Positions 25,951 through 34,505 of a DNA stretch of 64,000 bases are shown one piece after another. The stretch's first letter is position 1, and each line of letters starts with the position of its first letter. The translations under genes and the position numbers were made by a program. The DNA lies in NCBI GenBank assembly GCA_016789905.1, contig JAEUQC010000147.1:1-64000 (forward strand), read 5' to 3'. Origin of the DNA: Bryobacterales bacterium. GTDB taxonomy: Bacteria; Acidobacteriota; Terriglobia; Bryobacterales; Bryobacteraceae. The notes below the pieces were generated by a model, which was given only the letters and a program-made list of their open reading frames with translations, was not told the DNA's origin and did not search any database.

Positions 25951-26796
25951 ATGAAGATCTTACTCCTGTTGGCGGTCACTCTTTCCCTTTCCGCCGCTTC
26001 CTTCCGAGTCGAACTTGCTGGTTCCAAGGGCAAGCCGCCCATGATTCTCATCCCTGGCTTATCCTCTTCCGGCGATGTTTGGAAGGAAACGGTTGCCCGC
26101 TACAAGGACCGTTATGAGTGTCATGTCCTCACACTCGCCGGTTTCGCGGGTGTTCCGATTGAAAACAAGGAGCCCGGCATGCTCACCCGGGTCCGCACGG
26201 ACCTTGTCGCCTACATCCGGGACAAGAAACTCGCCAAGCCCACCATCGTTGGCCACTCGCTCGGCGGCTTTCTTGCTCTTTGGCTTGCCAGTTCCGATCC
26301 CACTCTCGTTGGTGACCTTGTCATCGTCGATGCGCTTCCCCATCTCGCCGCTGTCTATGGCCCTGGCTTCAGTGCCACTGCCATGCGGGACATGATCGCC
26401 AACCAGCCCAAAGAGCAATACGATCAATTCATGCAATCCGGTGTCTCTCTTCGCGGCATGGCCGCGTCTCCCGCACATCTGGAAATCATCAAGCAGTGGG
26501 GCATCAAGAGCGATCAGTGGGCCGTAGCCAATGGCATGTACGAGCTTTTGTCCAAAGACTTGAGCGCCGACATTGCCAGGATTCGCTCCCGCACGCTGGT
26601 CCTCGGTTCCTGGAGTGGCATGAAGTCCGTCACCACTCGCGAGATAGTCGATGGAAATTTCCGCAAACAGTACGCGGCGCTTCCCGGCCATCGCTTCGCT
26701 CTCGCCGAAACCGCCCAGCATTTCATAATGTACGATGATCCAAACTGGTTCTTTGCCCAAGTGGATTCCTTCCTGCTTCCCAACGGCTCCAAATGA
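25951..26796 (+). CDS. Secreted alpha/beta hydrolase
   Basis: 281 residues with signal peptide MKILLLLAVTLSLSAA. The fold is clear: oxyanion region ILIPGLSSSG (32-41), nucleophile S103 in VGHSLGG, a likely acid Asp in a late strand, and catalytic His in ETAQHFIMYDD near 262. Substrate is not predictable; relatives include esterases, lactonases and haloperoxidase-like enzymes. Its TGA overlaps the start of the histidine kinase (ATGA), so this hydrolase is the first gene of a three-gene operon with a LytS/LytTR-type two-component system. The link suggests the hydrolase is co-regulated with, or signals to, the kinase. Confidence 0.87.
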   Translation: MKILLLLAVTLSLSAASFRVELAGSKGKPPMILIPGLSSSGDVWKETVARYKDRYECHVLTLAGFAGVPIENKEPGMLTRVRTDLVAYIRDKKLAKPTIVGHSLGGFLALWLASSDPTLVGDLVIVDALPHLAAVYGPGFSATAMRDMIANQPKEQYDQFMQSGVSLRGMAASPAHLEIIKQWGIKSDQWAVANGMYELLSKDLSADIARIRSRTLVLGSWSGMKSVTTREIVDGNFRKQYAALPGHRFALAETAQHFIMYDDPNWFFAQVDSFLLPNGSK

Positions 26797-27827
26797 CCAG
26801 AGGCAGGCTATATCATTGGCTGCACGGCGGCGGTTGGTCCGCCGCCGTGCTCATACTTCTCAGTATTCGCATCCTTTTTTCCGGTGAAACCCCGGTCCCT
26901 CCGCTCGAGTATTTGAACTGGGCTCTCTATGCTGTCTCGGCCATCGTCCTAACCCACCAGTTGCGCATCCGAACGCGCCACTGGCTCGACCTTCCGTTCA
27001 GCCGTGCCTGGTATCGTTACCTGGCCGCCACTATCGTCATCGGTTTCTTTCTCGGAGCCCAGGTGGTTCTGGTGGGTGGCGCCTGGCGGCTCTTCAGCGG
27101 CGCAAGGTTTCCGCTGGAATTCTTTGTCTCTGCCTGGATCAATGGCGTCTTTCTTACACTGATGTGGACCGCCATCTACATCACCATTGTTAGCATCCGC
27201 CGTCTGGCGGAGGCCAAAACGCGCGCCCTCCAACTGGAACTGGCGGCCAAAGACGCGAGGCTCCAGAACCTCCAGGCCCAGGTCAATCCGCACTTCCTGT
27301 TTAACGGACTCAATACCGTTCGCGCCCTCATTACCGAAGAACCGGCCAAGGCGTCGGAAGCCGTCACCTGGCTCTCTCAAATTCTCCGCTACAGCCTCCG
27401 GTCAGACGCCACGCCAACCGTTACATTCGCCGAAGAATTGGAGATGGTCACTCAGTATCTGGAGTTGGAAAAACTACGTTTTGAGGAGCGTCTCAAGGTA
27501 CACATCGAGGTTGAACCGGCCGTCATGGAAGCTCGTGTCCCGCCGCTGTTGTTGCAAACCCTTGTTGAGAATGCCATTAAGCACGGGATTGCCAATCTCC
27601 CCGCCGGCGGTGCCGTAATCGTTGAGGCGGGGGCCGGCCACAACAGGATTGAACTCACCGTTCGCAACACCGGGAAACTGTCCAATCCGTCGGTTGAACC
27701 GGGCATCGGCCTGAAGAACACACGGGAGCGGCTCTGTCTTCTCTACGGCACGGCCGCCTCCTGCGAACTGGTGGAACGGAACGGCGAGGTGGCCGCAACC
27801 GTAATCTTGCCGGAGGTACGGACATGA
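26793..27827 (+). CDS. LytS-type sensor histidine kinase
   Basis: 344 residues. Four hydrophobic segments lie within about 15-135 (membrane sensor without a recognisable ligand domain). A short coiled coil (RLAEAKTRALQLELAAKDARLQNLQAQ) leads into the His_kinase dimerisation motif NPHFLFNGLN with H167 as phosphorylation site. The ATPase domain carries VPPLLLQTLVENAIKHGI and GIGLKNTRERL. This is the LytS/YehU class, which pairs with LytTR response regulators, exactly as encoded next door. Start and stop both overlap neighbours by four bases (ATGA), indicating strong translational coupling. Confidence 0.94.
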   Translation: MTRGRLYHWLHGGGWSAAVLILLSIRILFSGETPVPPLEYLNWALYAVSAIVLTHQLRIRTRHWLDLPFSRAWYRYLAATIVIGFFLGAQVVLVGGAWRLFSGARFPLEFFVSAWINGVFLTLMWTAIYITIVSIRRLAEAKTRALQLELAAKDARLQNLQAQVNPHFLFNGLNTVRALITEEPAKASEAVTWLSQILRYSLRSDATPTVTFAEELEMVTQYLELEKLRFEERLKVHIEVEPAVMEARVPPLLLQTLVENAIKHGIANLPAGGAVIVEAGAGHNRIELTVRNTGKLSNPSVEPGIGLKNTRERLCLLYGTAASCELVERNGEVAATVILPEVRT

Positions 27828-28516
27828 AGGCTGTGCTAATTGACGATGAGCGACTGGCGCGGCTAGAGCTTCGCCGTCTGTTGGCGGTTCACCCCAATGT
27901 GGAAATCGTCGCTGAAGCCGCCAACGCCGCCGAGGCGCGCGCTGCCATCCGCGCGCATGAACCGGACCTTTTGTTTCTCGATATTCAGATGCCCGGCGAG
28001 ACGGGCTTCGCGCTGTTGGAGTCGCTCGACCGCGCTCCGCTAGTGATTTTTACGACGGCATACGACCAGTACGCCCTGAAGGCCTTTGAGGTTTCCGCGC
28101 TTGATTACATCGTCAAGCCCGTGGTGCCCGCCCGGCTTGCCGCCGCGATTTCGAAACTGCCGGTTGCGGAAGAATCGCCGCGCAAGGCGTTGGATCAGGT
28201 GTTCGTGCGGGACGGCGACCGCTGTTGGTTCATCCGGGTAAATGAGATTGCGTTGCTGGAATCGGAAGGCAACTATACCCGGCTGCATTTTGGCAAGGAA
28301 CGGCCGCTGATACTCCGTTCGCTGGCCCATTTGGAGGAACGGCTCGACCCGAGCGTGTTCTTCCGCGCCTCCCGCAAACACATCATCAACCTGGGCTGGG
28401 TGGAATCGGTCATCACCGCCGTGAACGGCGCGCTGGTAGCGATCCTTAAAGGTGGTGTGGAAGTCGAGCTATCCCGGCGCCAATCGCAAAAGTTCCGGGA
28501 TACCTTGTCGCTCTAG
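27824..28516 (+). CDS. LytTR-family response regulator
   Basis: 230 residues. The receiver domain (1-115) has the acidic pair in LIDDERLARLE, phosphoacceptor D53 in LLFLDIQMPGETG, Thr in IFTTAYDQYA, and the conserved Lys in YIVKPV. The LytTR DNA-binding domain (about 130-230) shows IRVNEIALLESEGNYTRLHF, FFRASRKHIINLGWVESV and ELSRRQSQKFRDTL. It binds DNA as a beta-fold regulator, typically controlling cell-envelope or secreted-enzyme genes. It is the last gene of the hydrolase-kinase-regulator operon. Target sites cannot be assigned from this window. Confidence 0.95.
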   Translation: MKAVLIDDERLARLELRRLLAVHPNVEIVAEAANAAEARAAIRAHEPDLLFLDIQMPGETGFALLESLDRAPLVIFTTAYDQYALKAFEVSALDYIVKPVVPARLAAAISKLPVAEESPRKALDQVFVRDGDRCWFIRVNEIALLESEGNYTRLHFGKERPLILRSLAHLEERLDPSVFFRASRKHIINLGWVESVITAVNGALVAILKGGVEVELSRRQSQKFRDTLSL

Positions 28517-28621
28517 GCACCGGCGGACGAGCTGAGCACCCGATCGACAACTCCGCCGCCGGAATCAGCCACCACCCGGCCCTTTCCCGCACTTCTCCGC
28601 AACCCCGTACAAGAAGGCGGG

Positions 28622-28801
28622 TTACAGCATGTGCATTCCGGCGCCGCTGGTGGCCGGGTCCATCTGGCGGATACCCGCCATCCCCCGCGCTTGCGGGCCG
28701 CTTGCGAACTCGATTGTCGTGAACTGCTGTTGCTTCAGCCGTTGTTCCTCATGCGCAGCAGTCCTAGTTATGCGAAATGTAGGGCGCCGAGTCCAGTGCA
28801 T
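28622..28801 (-). pseudogene. Degenerate distal repeat copy with a unique C-terminal tail
   Basis: A 59-codon minus-strand frame from an ATG at 28801 to a TAA at 28622. It begins in the first full repeat with WTRRPTFRIT, then jumps (deletion) to EEQRLKQQQFTTIEFAS. That segment aligns with QRLKVRVEYQKATMELTA of the metallopeptidase C-terminus, and the frame then continues with SGPQARGMAGIRQMDPATSG and ends MHML. The tail reads like a genuine protein end and is not found in the other copies. It may be the original 3' end of the metallopeptidase gene, left behind by repeat expansion. Not expected to be expressed usefully on its own. Confidence 0.35.
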
Positions 28802-29918
28802 TCTCTGCCGTCTCTCTCTGCCGAATCAGACGTCAATTCCACCGCCGTCGGCTCCATCGTCGCCTTCCGGTACTCCACCCGCACCTTCAGCCGTTGTGCG
28901 CCGCAGGCAAAGGTCTGGCGTATCGCACCGGTCCCGGTTATGCGAAATGTGGGGCGCCGAGTCAATTGCATTCTCCGCCGTCAACTCCATCGTCGCCGTC
29001 TGGTACTCTACGCGCACCTTCAGTCGGTGTGCGCCGCTGTCAAAGGTGTGGCGTACTGCACCGGTCCCGGTTATTCGGAATCTGGGGCGCCGAGTCCATT
29101 GCGTTCTCAGCCGTCAACTCCATCGTCGCCGTCTGGTACTCCGCGCGCACCTTCAGCCGGCGTGCGCCGCAGGCAAAGGTGTGGCGTACTGCACCGGTCC
29201 CGGCTATGCGGAATTTAGGGCGCCGAGTCCATTGCATTCTCTGCCGTCTCTCTCCGCCGAATCAGCCGTCGATCACTGGAATTCCACCGCCGTCAACTCC
29301 ATCGTCGCCGTCTGGAACTCCACGCGCACCTTCAGCCGGCGTGCGCCGCAGGCAAAGGTGTGGCGTACCGCACCGGTCCCGGTTATTCGGAATCTGGGGC
29401 GCCGAGTCCATTGCATTCTCTGCCGTCTCACTCCGCCGAATCAGCCGTCGATCACTGGAATTCCACCGCCGTCAACTCCATCGTCGCCGTCTGGTACTCC
29501 AGGCGCACCTTCAGCCGGCGTGCGCCGCAGGCGAAGGTGTGGCGTACTGCACCGGTCCCGGTTATGCGAAATGTGGGGCGCCGAGTCAATTGCATTCTCC
29601 GCCGTCTCCCTCCGCCGAATCAGCCGTCGATCAACGGAATTTCACCGCCGTCAACTCCATCGTCGCCGTCTGGTACTCCACGCGCACCTTCAGCCGCTGT
29701 GCGCCGCAGGCAAAGGTTTGGCGTATAGCACCGGTCCCGGTTATGCGAAATGTGGGGCGCCTAGTCCATTGCATTCTCTGCCGTCTCTTTCCGCCGAATC
29801 AGCCGTCCATCACTGGAATTCCACCGCCGTCAACTCCATCGTCGCCTTCTGGTACTCCACCCGCACCTTCAGCCGCTGTGCGCCGCACGCAAAGGTGTGG
29901 CGCACTGCTCCGGTCCCG
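28767..29918. repeat. Seven-copy tandem array derived from the metallopeptidase gene 3' end
   Basis: Seven imperfect direct copies begin at 28767, 28937, 29070, 29203, 29382, 29561 and 29740, with lengths 170, 133, 133, 179, 179, 179 and 179 bases. Each starts GTTATGCG, GTTATTCG or GCTATGCG and ends CACCGGTCCCG (CTCCGGTCCCG in the last). Read on the minus strand, each encodes a version of FRITGTGAVRHTFACGA followed by QRLKVRVEYQ and ATMELTA. This is the C-terminus of the adjacent leftward gene, followed by its stop and about 70 bases of flank. Only the proximal copy is part of that gene. Unit lengths are not multiples of three, so the array cannot be a continuous protein repeat. It accounts for nearly all of the 1.3 kb gene-free stretch from 28517 to 29809; the rest (28517-28621) shows nothing recognisable. 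Confidence 0.95.
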
Positions 29919-31471
29919 GTTATGCGAATCTCGTTGGGCCGGGTGAGACGCAAGGTCAATCTCCCGCCTCCCGTTCCAACAGTCGCCAACGGAGGCGTAG
30001 CCGCGCAGTCGAAGTCCACCAACTCCCCGGCCACCGTCGTGTCGCCCTGCAGCCCTCGCCAGCTTTCTGGTACCTGCACCGGGGGCTTCCGCGGCGCCGT
30101 ACCTGCTGCTGGCTCCCGAATCAAGCGCTCCACTGCCGCCGCCATTTCCCGCTCCGATGCGTTTTTCGCCGCCAGGCGGCAACGCATCGCCGCGTGCGCC
30201 GCCTCCCCCAACCGCTTGCTACGTTCCAGTGCCAGCGCTAACGCGTGCCAAAATGTCATCTGCCGGGGCAGAATTCTGGCCGCAGTCTGGTAATAGTCGA
30301 TCGCGCCTTCCACATCCCCACGCGCTTCCGCCTGCAAGCCCAGAATGAAATGTGCCTCGGCATGATTCGGGTTGCGTTCAATTGTCTGTCGCAACAGCGC
30401 CGCCACCCGCTCCGGAGCGCGCTTTTCCTCCCGCAACAGCATGGCCAGTTCAAATGGCGCCGCCGGGTCCTGGCTGCCATTCGCCAACGCCTCCTCCAGC
30501 CACTTTTCCGCTTCCCCGCGCCTGCCCTCACCTAACGCGAGCAGCCCCTTCTGCGCCGCGGTCGCCACCGTTGCCGGTTCCAATTTCTGTCCCACCGCCA
30601 GTGCCAGGCTCAACAGCACCGCGTCGGCCTCTTCCTTCCCGATCGTCTCCGGGCGCGAGATCGCCGCACCATCCGGCTCATGCGCAATCCGCGCGGTCAG
30701 GAATCGCCGCTGCTCAACCGCCCGTCGCGCTGCCTCCAGCACCAAACCTTGGCGCATCCCGAGATGCGATTCGCAGGCCCGCGCGAATGGTACGCCATCG
30801 CCCATTGCCGCAAAAAGCGCCAGGGCCTTCTCTCTCACCCCCGGTGTTGTCAAAAGGTAGTGGACCACCGCCCAGGCTTGCGCGTAGAAGAGCCCCGCTC
30901 GCCGCCCCTCTTCACGCAGCGCTGAGTCCGGCCGTGCTTCAAAAAACTCCCGTTCGCCCAGCCAGGCTCGTTCGTTCAACACCCGAACATGGTTTTCCAC
31001 CGCACGCCCAATTATCCACCCCTTGCTGTCCAACTCGGCCGTCGAATAGAACTCAGCCAGCCCCTCCTCCAGCCATAGCGGACGTCGCGGTCCGTTATGC
31101 TCCAGGAATGCATGGACCAACTCGTGCGACATCGCCCGCTCGCTATCCGCGCGGCCCCATTGAACCACTATCCAATCGGCGTCCGCACTGGATTGATAGA
31201 ATCCCCCCACCGTCGCGGAAGGCCGTATTTGCCGGAATCTCGCTTCTGACCCCAGAAGCACCACCTGCAGAGGCAAAACTTTTGTAGACCCACCCAGAAG
31301 CCGGCGCATCTCTTGTAGTCGGCGCGCCATTTTTGCCGCGCCCGGACCGCTTGCGTCGGTAAACACGTTGTAGCCCTCGCCCCGTACCGCTGTCCATTTA
31401 GACTCCGCCTGCAAACAGCCGGCGCCCACTGTGAGGACCATGAGGGTAATAACTTTTTTCGATTGGACCAT
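29810..31471 (-). CDS. Secreted gluzincin-like metallopeptidase with TPR region
   Basis: 553 residues with a signal peptide (VITLMVLTVGAGCLQA; the Cys at 19 could also be a lipid site). A peptidase MA-like domain occupies about 25-240: zinc motif H116-E-L-V-H120 and downstream Glu in LEEGLAEFYS (about 135-140). The middle to about 450 is TPR-like (ALGEGRRGEAEKWLEEALANG; NHAEAHFILGLQAEARGDVEGAIDYYQ; FWHALALALERSKRLGEAAHAA). The last ~90 residues form a beta-rich domain with two cysteines (DFDCAATPP and TFACGAQ) that ends at the repeat array. The stop at 29810 lies inside the first array copy. The start could also be the downstream ATG at 31441. It is divergent from the GAF-ANTAR gene. Confidence 0.8.
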   Translation of the reverse strand: MVQSKKVITLMVLTVGAGCLQAESKWTAVRGEGYNVFTDASGPGAAKMARRLQEMRRLLGGSTKVLPLQVVLLGSEARFRQIRPSATVGGFYQSSADADWIVVQWGRADSERAMSHELVHAFLEHNGPRRPLWLEEGLAEFYSTAELDSKGWIIGRAVENHVRVLNERAWLGEREFFEARPDSALREEGRRAGLFYAQAWAVVHYLLTTPGVREKALALFAAMGDGVPFARACESHLGMRQGLVLEAARRAVEQRRFLTARIAHEPDGAAISRPETIGKEEADAVLLSLALAVGQKLEPATVATAAQKGLLALGEGRRGEAEKWLEEALANGSQDPAAPFELAMLLREEKRAPERVAALLRQTIERNPNHAEAHFILGLQAEARGDVEGAIDYYQTAARILPRQMTFWHALALALERSKRLGEAAHAAMRCRLAAKNASEREMAAAVERLIREPAAGTAPRKPPVQVPESWRGLQGDTTVAGELVDFDCAATPPLATVGTGGGRLTLRLTRPNEIRITGTGAVRHTFACGAQRLKVRVEYQKATMELTAVEFQ

Positions 31472-31486
31472 GTCGCGTTGCGCCCG

Positions 31487-31492
31487 TACCCT
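31487..31492 (+). promoter_or_regulatory. Probable -10 box of the GAF-ANTAR gene (leaderless)
   Basis: TACCCT, then six bases (GGAGTT), then GTG at 31499. The spacing matches the other leaderless units here and argues for GTG over the ATG three codons later at 31508. Confidence 0.4.
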
Positions 31493-31498
31493 GGAGTT

Positions 31499-32245
31499 GT
31501 GTCTACGATGACTTCAGACATTTCCCCACCCCAAGTATCGCTCCTGCACCGCGTTAGCAGTATCGTGGCCAGTGAGCGCTCTCTTGATGAGATGCTCGGC
31601 GAGATCATTGGGTTAGCCGTTCAAGTAACCGAATGTGACGCCTGTCTTGTGTATCTGTTCGAAAAGGAGACTAACGAAATCGTCCTCTGCGCCTCCCAGG
31701 TGCCTCACACCGCGGAGATCGGAAATCTTCGCATGAAGATAGGCGAGGGCATTACGGGCTGGGTGGCTGAACATAAAGCCGTCGTTGCGCTGTCTGAGAA
31801 TGCTTCCCAAGACAAGCGCTTCAAGAAGTTTCGCGGACTCGTCGAGGATACCTACCAGTCGTTTCTCTCTGTCCCCCTGGTAACGGGCGGCGATTTGATT
31901 GGGGTAATCAACGTCCATCATCGTGAGATCCATGCCCACGCCCCCGGCGAGATCTCCTTGCTCACCTTTATCGGCGAACAGATGGCCGGCGCCCTAGCCA
32001 AATCCAAACTTGCCGAGGAGAACGCCCGCCTCAAAGAAGAAACCCAGGAGATGAAGCGGAAGCTTGAGGAGCGCAAGGTCGTCGAGCGCGCCAAAGGCAT
32101 CATTCAGCGCCGCCATGGTCTCTCTGAAGAGGATGCCTACCTTCAACTCCGCAATGAGAGCCGACGGCTCCGCCGCCCGATGAAGGACTTGGCCGAAGCC
32201 ATCATATTTACCGAGGAGCTGAGCAAACGCACCGGTACCGAGTAG
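31499..32245 (+). CDS. GAF-ANTAR domain regulator
   Basis: 248 residues from GTG (or 245 from ATG at 31508). Residues about 15-165 are a GAF domain (ERSLDEMLGEIIGLAVQVTECDACLVYLFE, IGEGITGWVAEHKAVVALSENASQD, SVPLVTGGDLIGVINVHHRE). A coiled coil (LAEENARLKEETQEMKRKLEERK) joins it to a C-terminal ANTAR domain (VVERAKGIIQRRHGLSEEDAYLQLRNESRRLRRPMKDLAEAII). ANTAR domains bind paired RNA hairpins and prevent transcription termination. The GAF domain probably senses a small molecule or redox state. No partner kinase is adjacent. Targets would be mRNA leaders with two hexaloop hairpins; none was recognised in this window. Confidence 0.9.
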   Translation: MSTMTSDISPPQVSLLHRVSSIVASERSLDEMLGEIIGLAVQVTECDACLVYLFEKETNEIVLCASQVPHTAEIGNLRMKIGEGITGWVAEHKAVVALSENASQDKRFKKFRGLVEDTYQSFLSVPLVTGGDLIGVINVHHREIHAHAPGEISLLTFIGEQMAGALAKSKLAEENARLKEETQEMKRKLEERKVVERAKGIIQRRHGLSEEDAYLQLRNESRRLRRPMKDLAEAIIFTEELSKRTGTE

Positions 32246-32252
32246 CCTCCGC

Positions 32253-32258
32253 TACACT
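32253..32258 (+). promoter_or_regulatory. Probable -10 box of the YheT-like gene (leaderless)
   Basis: TACACT, then six bases (GTAGGT), then the TTG at 32265. It lies seven bases after the GAF-ANTAR stop codon. Confidence 0.4.
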
Positions 32259-32264
32259 GTAGGT

Positions 32265-33215
32265 TTGCGGCCTTTTGATCCCCTCATCGCCAACCCACAC
32301 TTGGCGACCATCGCTTCTAATTTCTGGCCCCGCTTCAAGCAATTGGAGACGGTCCCGGCATTGGAACACCGCTTTTCCACCGAACCGGGCGTCTCCATTC
32401 GCGTCGTCGAACAGCGTCCATCCCAGCCGTCAAAAGGCGCCTTCGTCCTTGTTCATGGATTGGAGGGTTCCAGCGAGGGCGGCTACATGCAGTCCATGGC
32501 CTGGAATGTGCTTCAGGCCGGTTACACCGTCCACCGCGTGAATATTCGGGGATGTGGCGGTACAGAAGGCTGGTGCCAAACGCTCTACCACGCCGGATTA
32601 ACTTCGGACCTTCGCGCTTACCTGGAATCGATTCGCGGCCAGGGCCCGATTACCCTCGTCGGCTATTCGCTAGGTGGTAATGTTTCCTTGAAGTTAGCCG
32701 GGGAGTCAGGGACCGGTCTGCTGCATTCGGTGGCCGCCGTCAGCACACCGCTCGATCTGGCGGCCTGCGTCGAAGCGCTCGGAAAACCGTCTAACTATCT
32801 GTATCAACAACGATTTGTGAGCCGCATGCGCGATCGCCTGGCGGAGCGCCGCCGCCTTCAGCCGAAGGCGTTCACCCCGATTTTCGCCCATACCGACGTC
32901 GACGCCATTCGTACCGTCTTCGAGTTTGACGACCGCATCACCGCTCCCCATTTTGGCTTCGGCGATGCCCGTAACTATTACAAAACACAGTCCTCTCAGA
33001 ACTTTCTGGCCAGCATCGGCGTGCCCGCGCTGCTTTTGACGGCGCAGGACGACCCGCTGGTGCCGTATGCGGTGTACGGGCATCCGGCGATCAAGGAAAA
33101 CCCATGGATTCAGTTACTTGCGCCGAAACATGGGGGGCATGTGGCGTTCCTGGCGCGGCGTGCGCCGCGATTCTGGGCCGATGAAGCGATTTTGGAGTGG
33201 CGGGCGCAAATATAG
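32265..33215 (+). CDS. YheT-like alpha/beta hydrolase
   Basis: 316 residues from a TTG start. The sequence follows the YheT/ABHD1-3 branch of alpha/beta hydrolases: DPLIANPHLATIASNFWPR near the N-terminus, VHGLEGSSEGGYMQSMA (63-79), NIRGCGGT, nucleophile S135 in LVGYSLGGNVSLKLAGE, Asp in LTAQDDPLVPY and His in PKHGGHVAF. Relatives act as esterases or phospholipases in the cytoplasm or at the membrane. There is no signal peptide. The third-base preference changes along the gene from C-rich to G-rich near 33.0 kb, where the strand composition of the region switches. Confidence 0.88.
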   Translation: MRPFDPLIANPHLATIASNFWPRFKQLETVPALEHRFSTEPGVSIRVVEQRPSQPSKGAFVLVHGLEGSSEGGYMQSMAWNVLQAGYTVHRVNIRGCGGTEGWCQTLYHAGLTSDLRAYLESIRGQGPITLVGYSLGGNVSLKLAGESGTGLLHSVAAVSTPLDLAACVEALGKPSNYLYQQRFVSRMRDRLAERRRLQPKAFTPIFAHTDVDAIRTVFEFDDRITAPHFGFGDARNYYKTQSSQNFLASIGVPALLLTAQDDPLVPYAVYGHPAIKENPWIQLLAPKHGGHVAFLARRAPRFWADEAILEWRAQI

Positions 33216-33257
33216 GGAACAAAAGGGCTTTCCGCGTCGTCTGGGCTATTGACCCGT

Positions 33258-34505
33258 ATGGCGCGAACCTCCAACGCCTCGTTCGCCGAGGCTGCAAAAG
33301 TGGCGTTATTTTCGCTTAAAAGCAGCAAATTACGCAGTTTTTTGACGCTTTTAGGCATCATTTTGGCCACCACAACGCTCATTGCGGTGATGTCGGTGAT
33401 CCGTGGAATGGACGACTACATCGCCAATACAGTGGCCGATATGGGCGTCGACGGCTTCCGCGTCCGGCGCATGGTAATGATCGGCCAGTGGGACCCGAAG
33501 AAGTTTTTGGAGATGCAGCGGAAGAATCCGCAGTTGACTAGAGAGGAATTTGAGTTCGTACGGAAAGAATCGAAGCTGCTGCGGGAGTTCGGCATGGAGA
33601 TCAGCCGGCAGGCGACAACCACCTACGGGTCGGAGCGCGTGGAGGGGATCGAACTGCGCGGCGTTAGTTCCAACGTTGGGATCATCACGAATACGCAAGT
33701 TGCGCAGGGGAGATTTCTCGCCGAATCCGACGACAGCCGGCGAACGCTGACAGCGGTGATTGGTCATGAGATCAAAGAGCGCTTCTTTCCGGCCGTGGAC
33801 CCGATCGGCAAAACAATCGAAGTGCAGGGGCGCCCGTTCACGGTGGTGGGTGTGGCCAAAGAGCAGGGAAGTGTGTTCGGCCAGTCGCGGGACCGGTTTG
33901 TGATCATTCCGGCGGAGACGTATTTCAAGATGTTTGGCGCGCGAACGGGGATTGGCTACGCGGCGCTGGCGCTGGACCGGAACCACCTGGAACAGGCGCA
34001 GGACGAGGTGCGCAGCCTGCTTCGCGCGTGGCGGCATGTTCGGCCGGGCGCGGATGACAATTTCGGGATATTTTCGTCGGATTCGCTGGTGGCGGCCTGG
34101 GACCGGATGACGGGGGCGATCGCGGCGACGGCGGTGGCGATTGTCAGCGTCTTTATGGTGGTGGGCGGCGTGGTGATTATGAACATCATGCTGGCGGTGG
34201 TGACCGAGAGGACACATGAGATCGGTATCCGGAAGAGCGTCGGGGCGCGGCGAAAGGACATACTGAATCAGTTCCTGGTGGAGTCATCGGTTTTGTCGGC
34301 CACAGGAGGGCTAATTGGGGTGATTATCGCGTGGATGGTGGCGGTGGCGGTTCGCAGCACAACGGCCGTTCCGATGGTGGTTCCCTTGAACGCGGTGTTC
34401 ATTTCGGTTGGGCTCTCAACGCTGGTTGGCCTGTTTTTTGGGATCTACCCGGCGCGGCAAGCGGCGCGGCTGGACCCGATTGAGGCATTGCGAGCGGACA
34501 AATGA
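33258..34505 (+). CDS. MacB-type ABC transporter permease (FtsX domain)
   Basis: 415 residues from the ATG at 33258; an in-frame TTG at 33249 is less likely. Architecture is one N-terminal membrane helix (SKLRSFLTLLGIILATTTLIAVMSVI), a periplasmic MacB_PCD domain (about 50-270), then three C-terminal helices in an FtsX domain. VMNIMLAVVTERTHEIGIRKSVGARRKDIL and the closing YPARQAARLDPIEALR are family signatures. These permeases lack ATPase domains and need a separate LolD/MacB-like ATPase, which is absent here. Most act as mechanotransmission exporters for lipoproteins, peptides or antibiotics. The stop overlaps the next permease start (ATGA). Confidence 0.9.
   Translation: MARTSNASFAEAAKVALFSLKSSKLRSFLTLLGIILATTTLIAVMSVIRGMDDYIANTVADMGVDGFRVRRMVMIGQWDPKKFLEMQRKNPQLTREEFEFVRKESKLLREFGMEISRQATTTYGSERVEGIELRGVSSNVGIITNTQVAQGRFLAESDDSRRTLTAVIGHEIKERFFPAVDPIGKTIEVQGRPFTVVGVAKEQGSVFGQSRDRFVIIPAETYFKMFGARTGIGYAALALDRNHLEQAQDEVRSLLRAWRHVRPGADDNFGIFSSDSLVAAWDRMTGAIAATAVAIVSVFMVVGGVVIMNIMLAVVTERTHEIGIRKSVGARRKDILNQFLVESSVLSATGGLIGVIIAWMVAVAVRSTTAVPMVVPLNAVFISVGLSTLVGLFFGIYPARQAARLDPIEALRADK

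Noticed and set aside
28767..29918. CRISPR array
   Set aside because: Units are 133-179 bases long, similar throughout and protein-derived on the minus strand. There is no short repeat alternating with unique spacers and no cas genes.
28629..30293. 554-codon plus-strand open frame through the repeat array
   Set aside because: It is antisense to the repeats and continues into the antisense of the peptidase gene. All three plus frames are largely open there because this GC-rich sequence has few stops, and the repeat lengths shift frame between copies.
33000..33300. Replication origin at the composition switch
   Set aside because: There is no dnaA, dnaN or DnaA-box cluster, and the composition switches back within 21 kb. 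A local inversion or insertion fits better.
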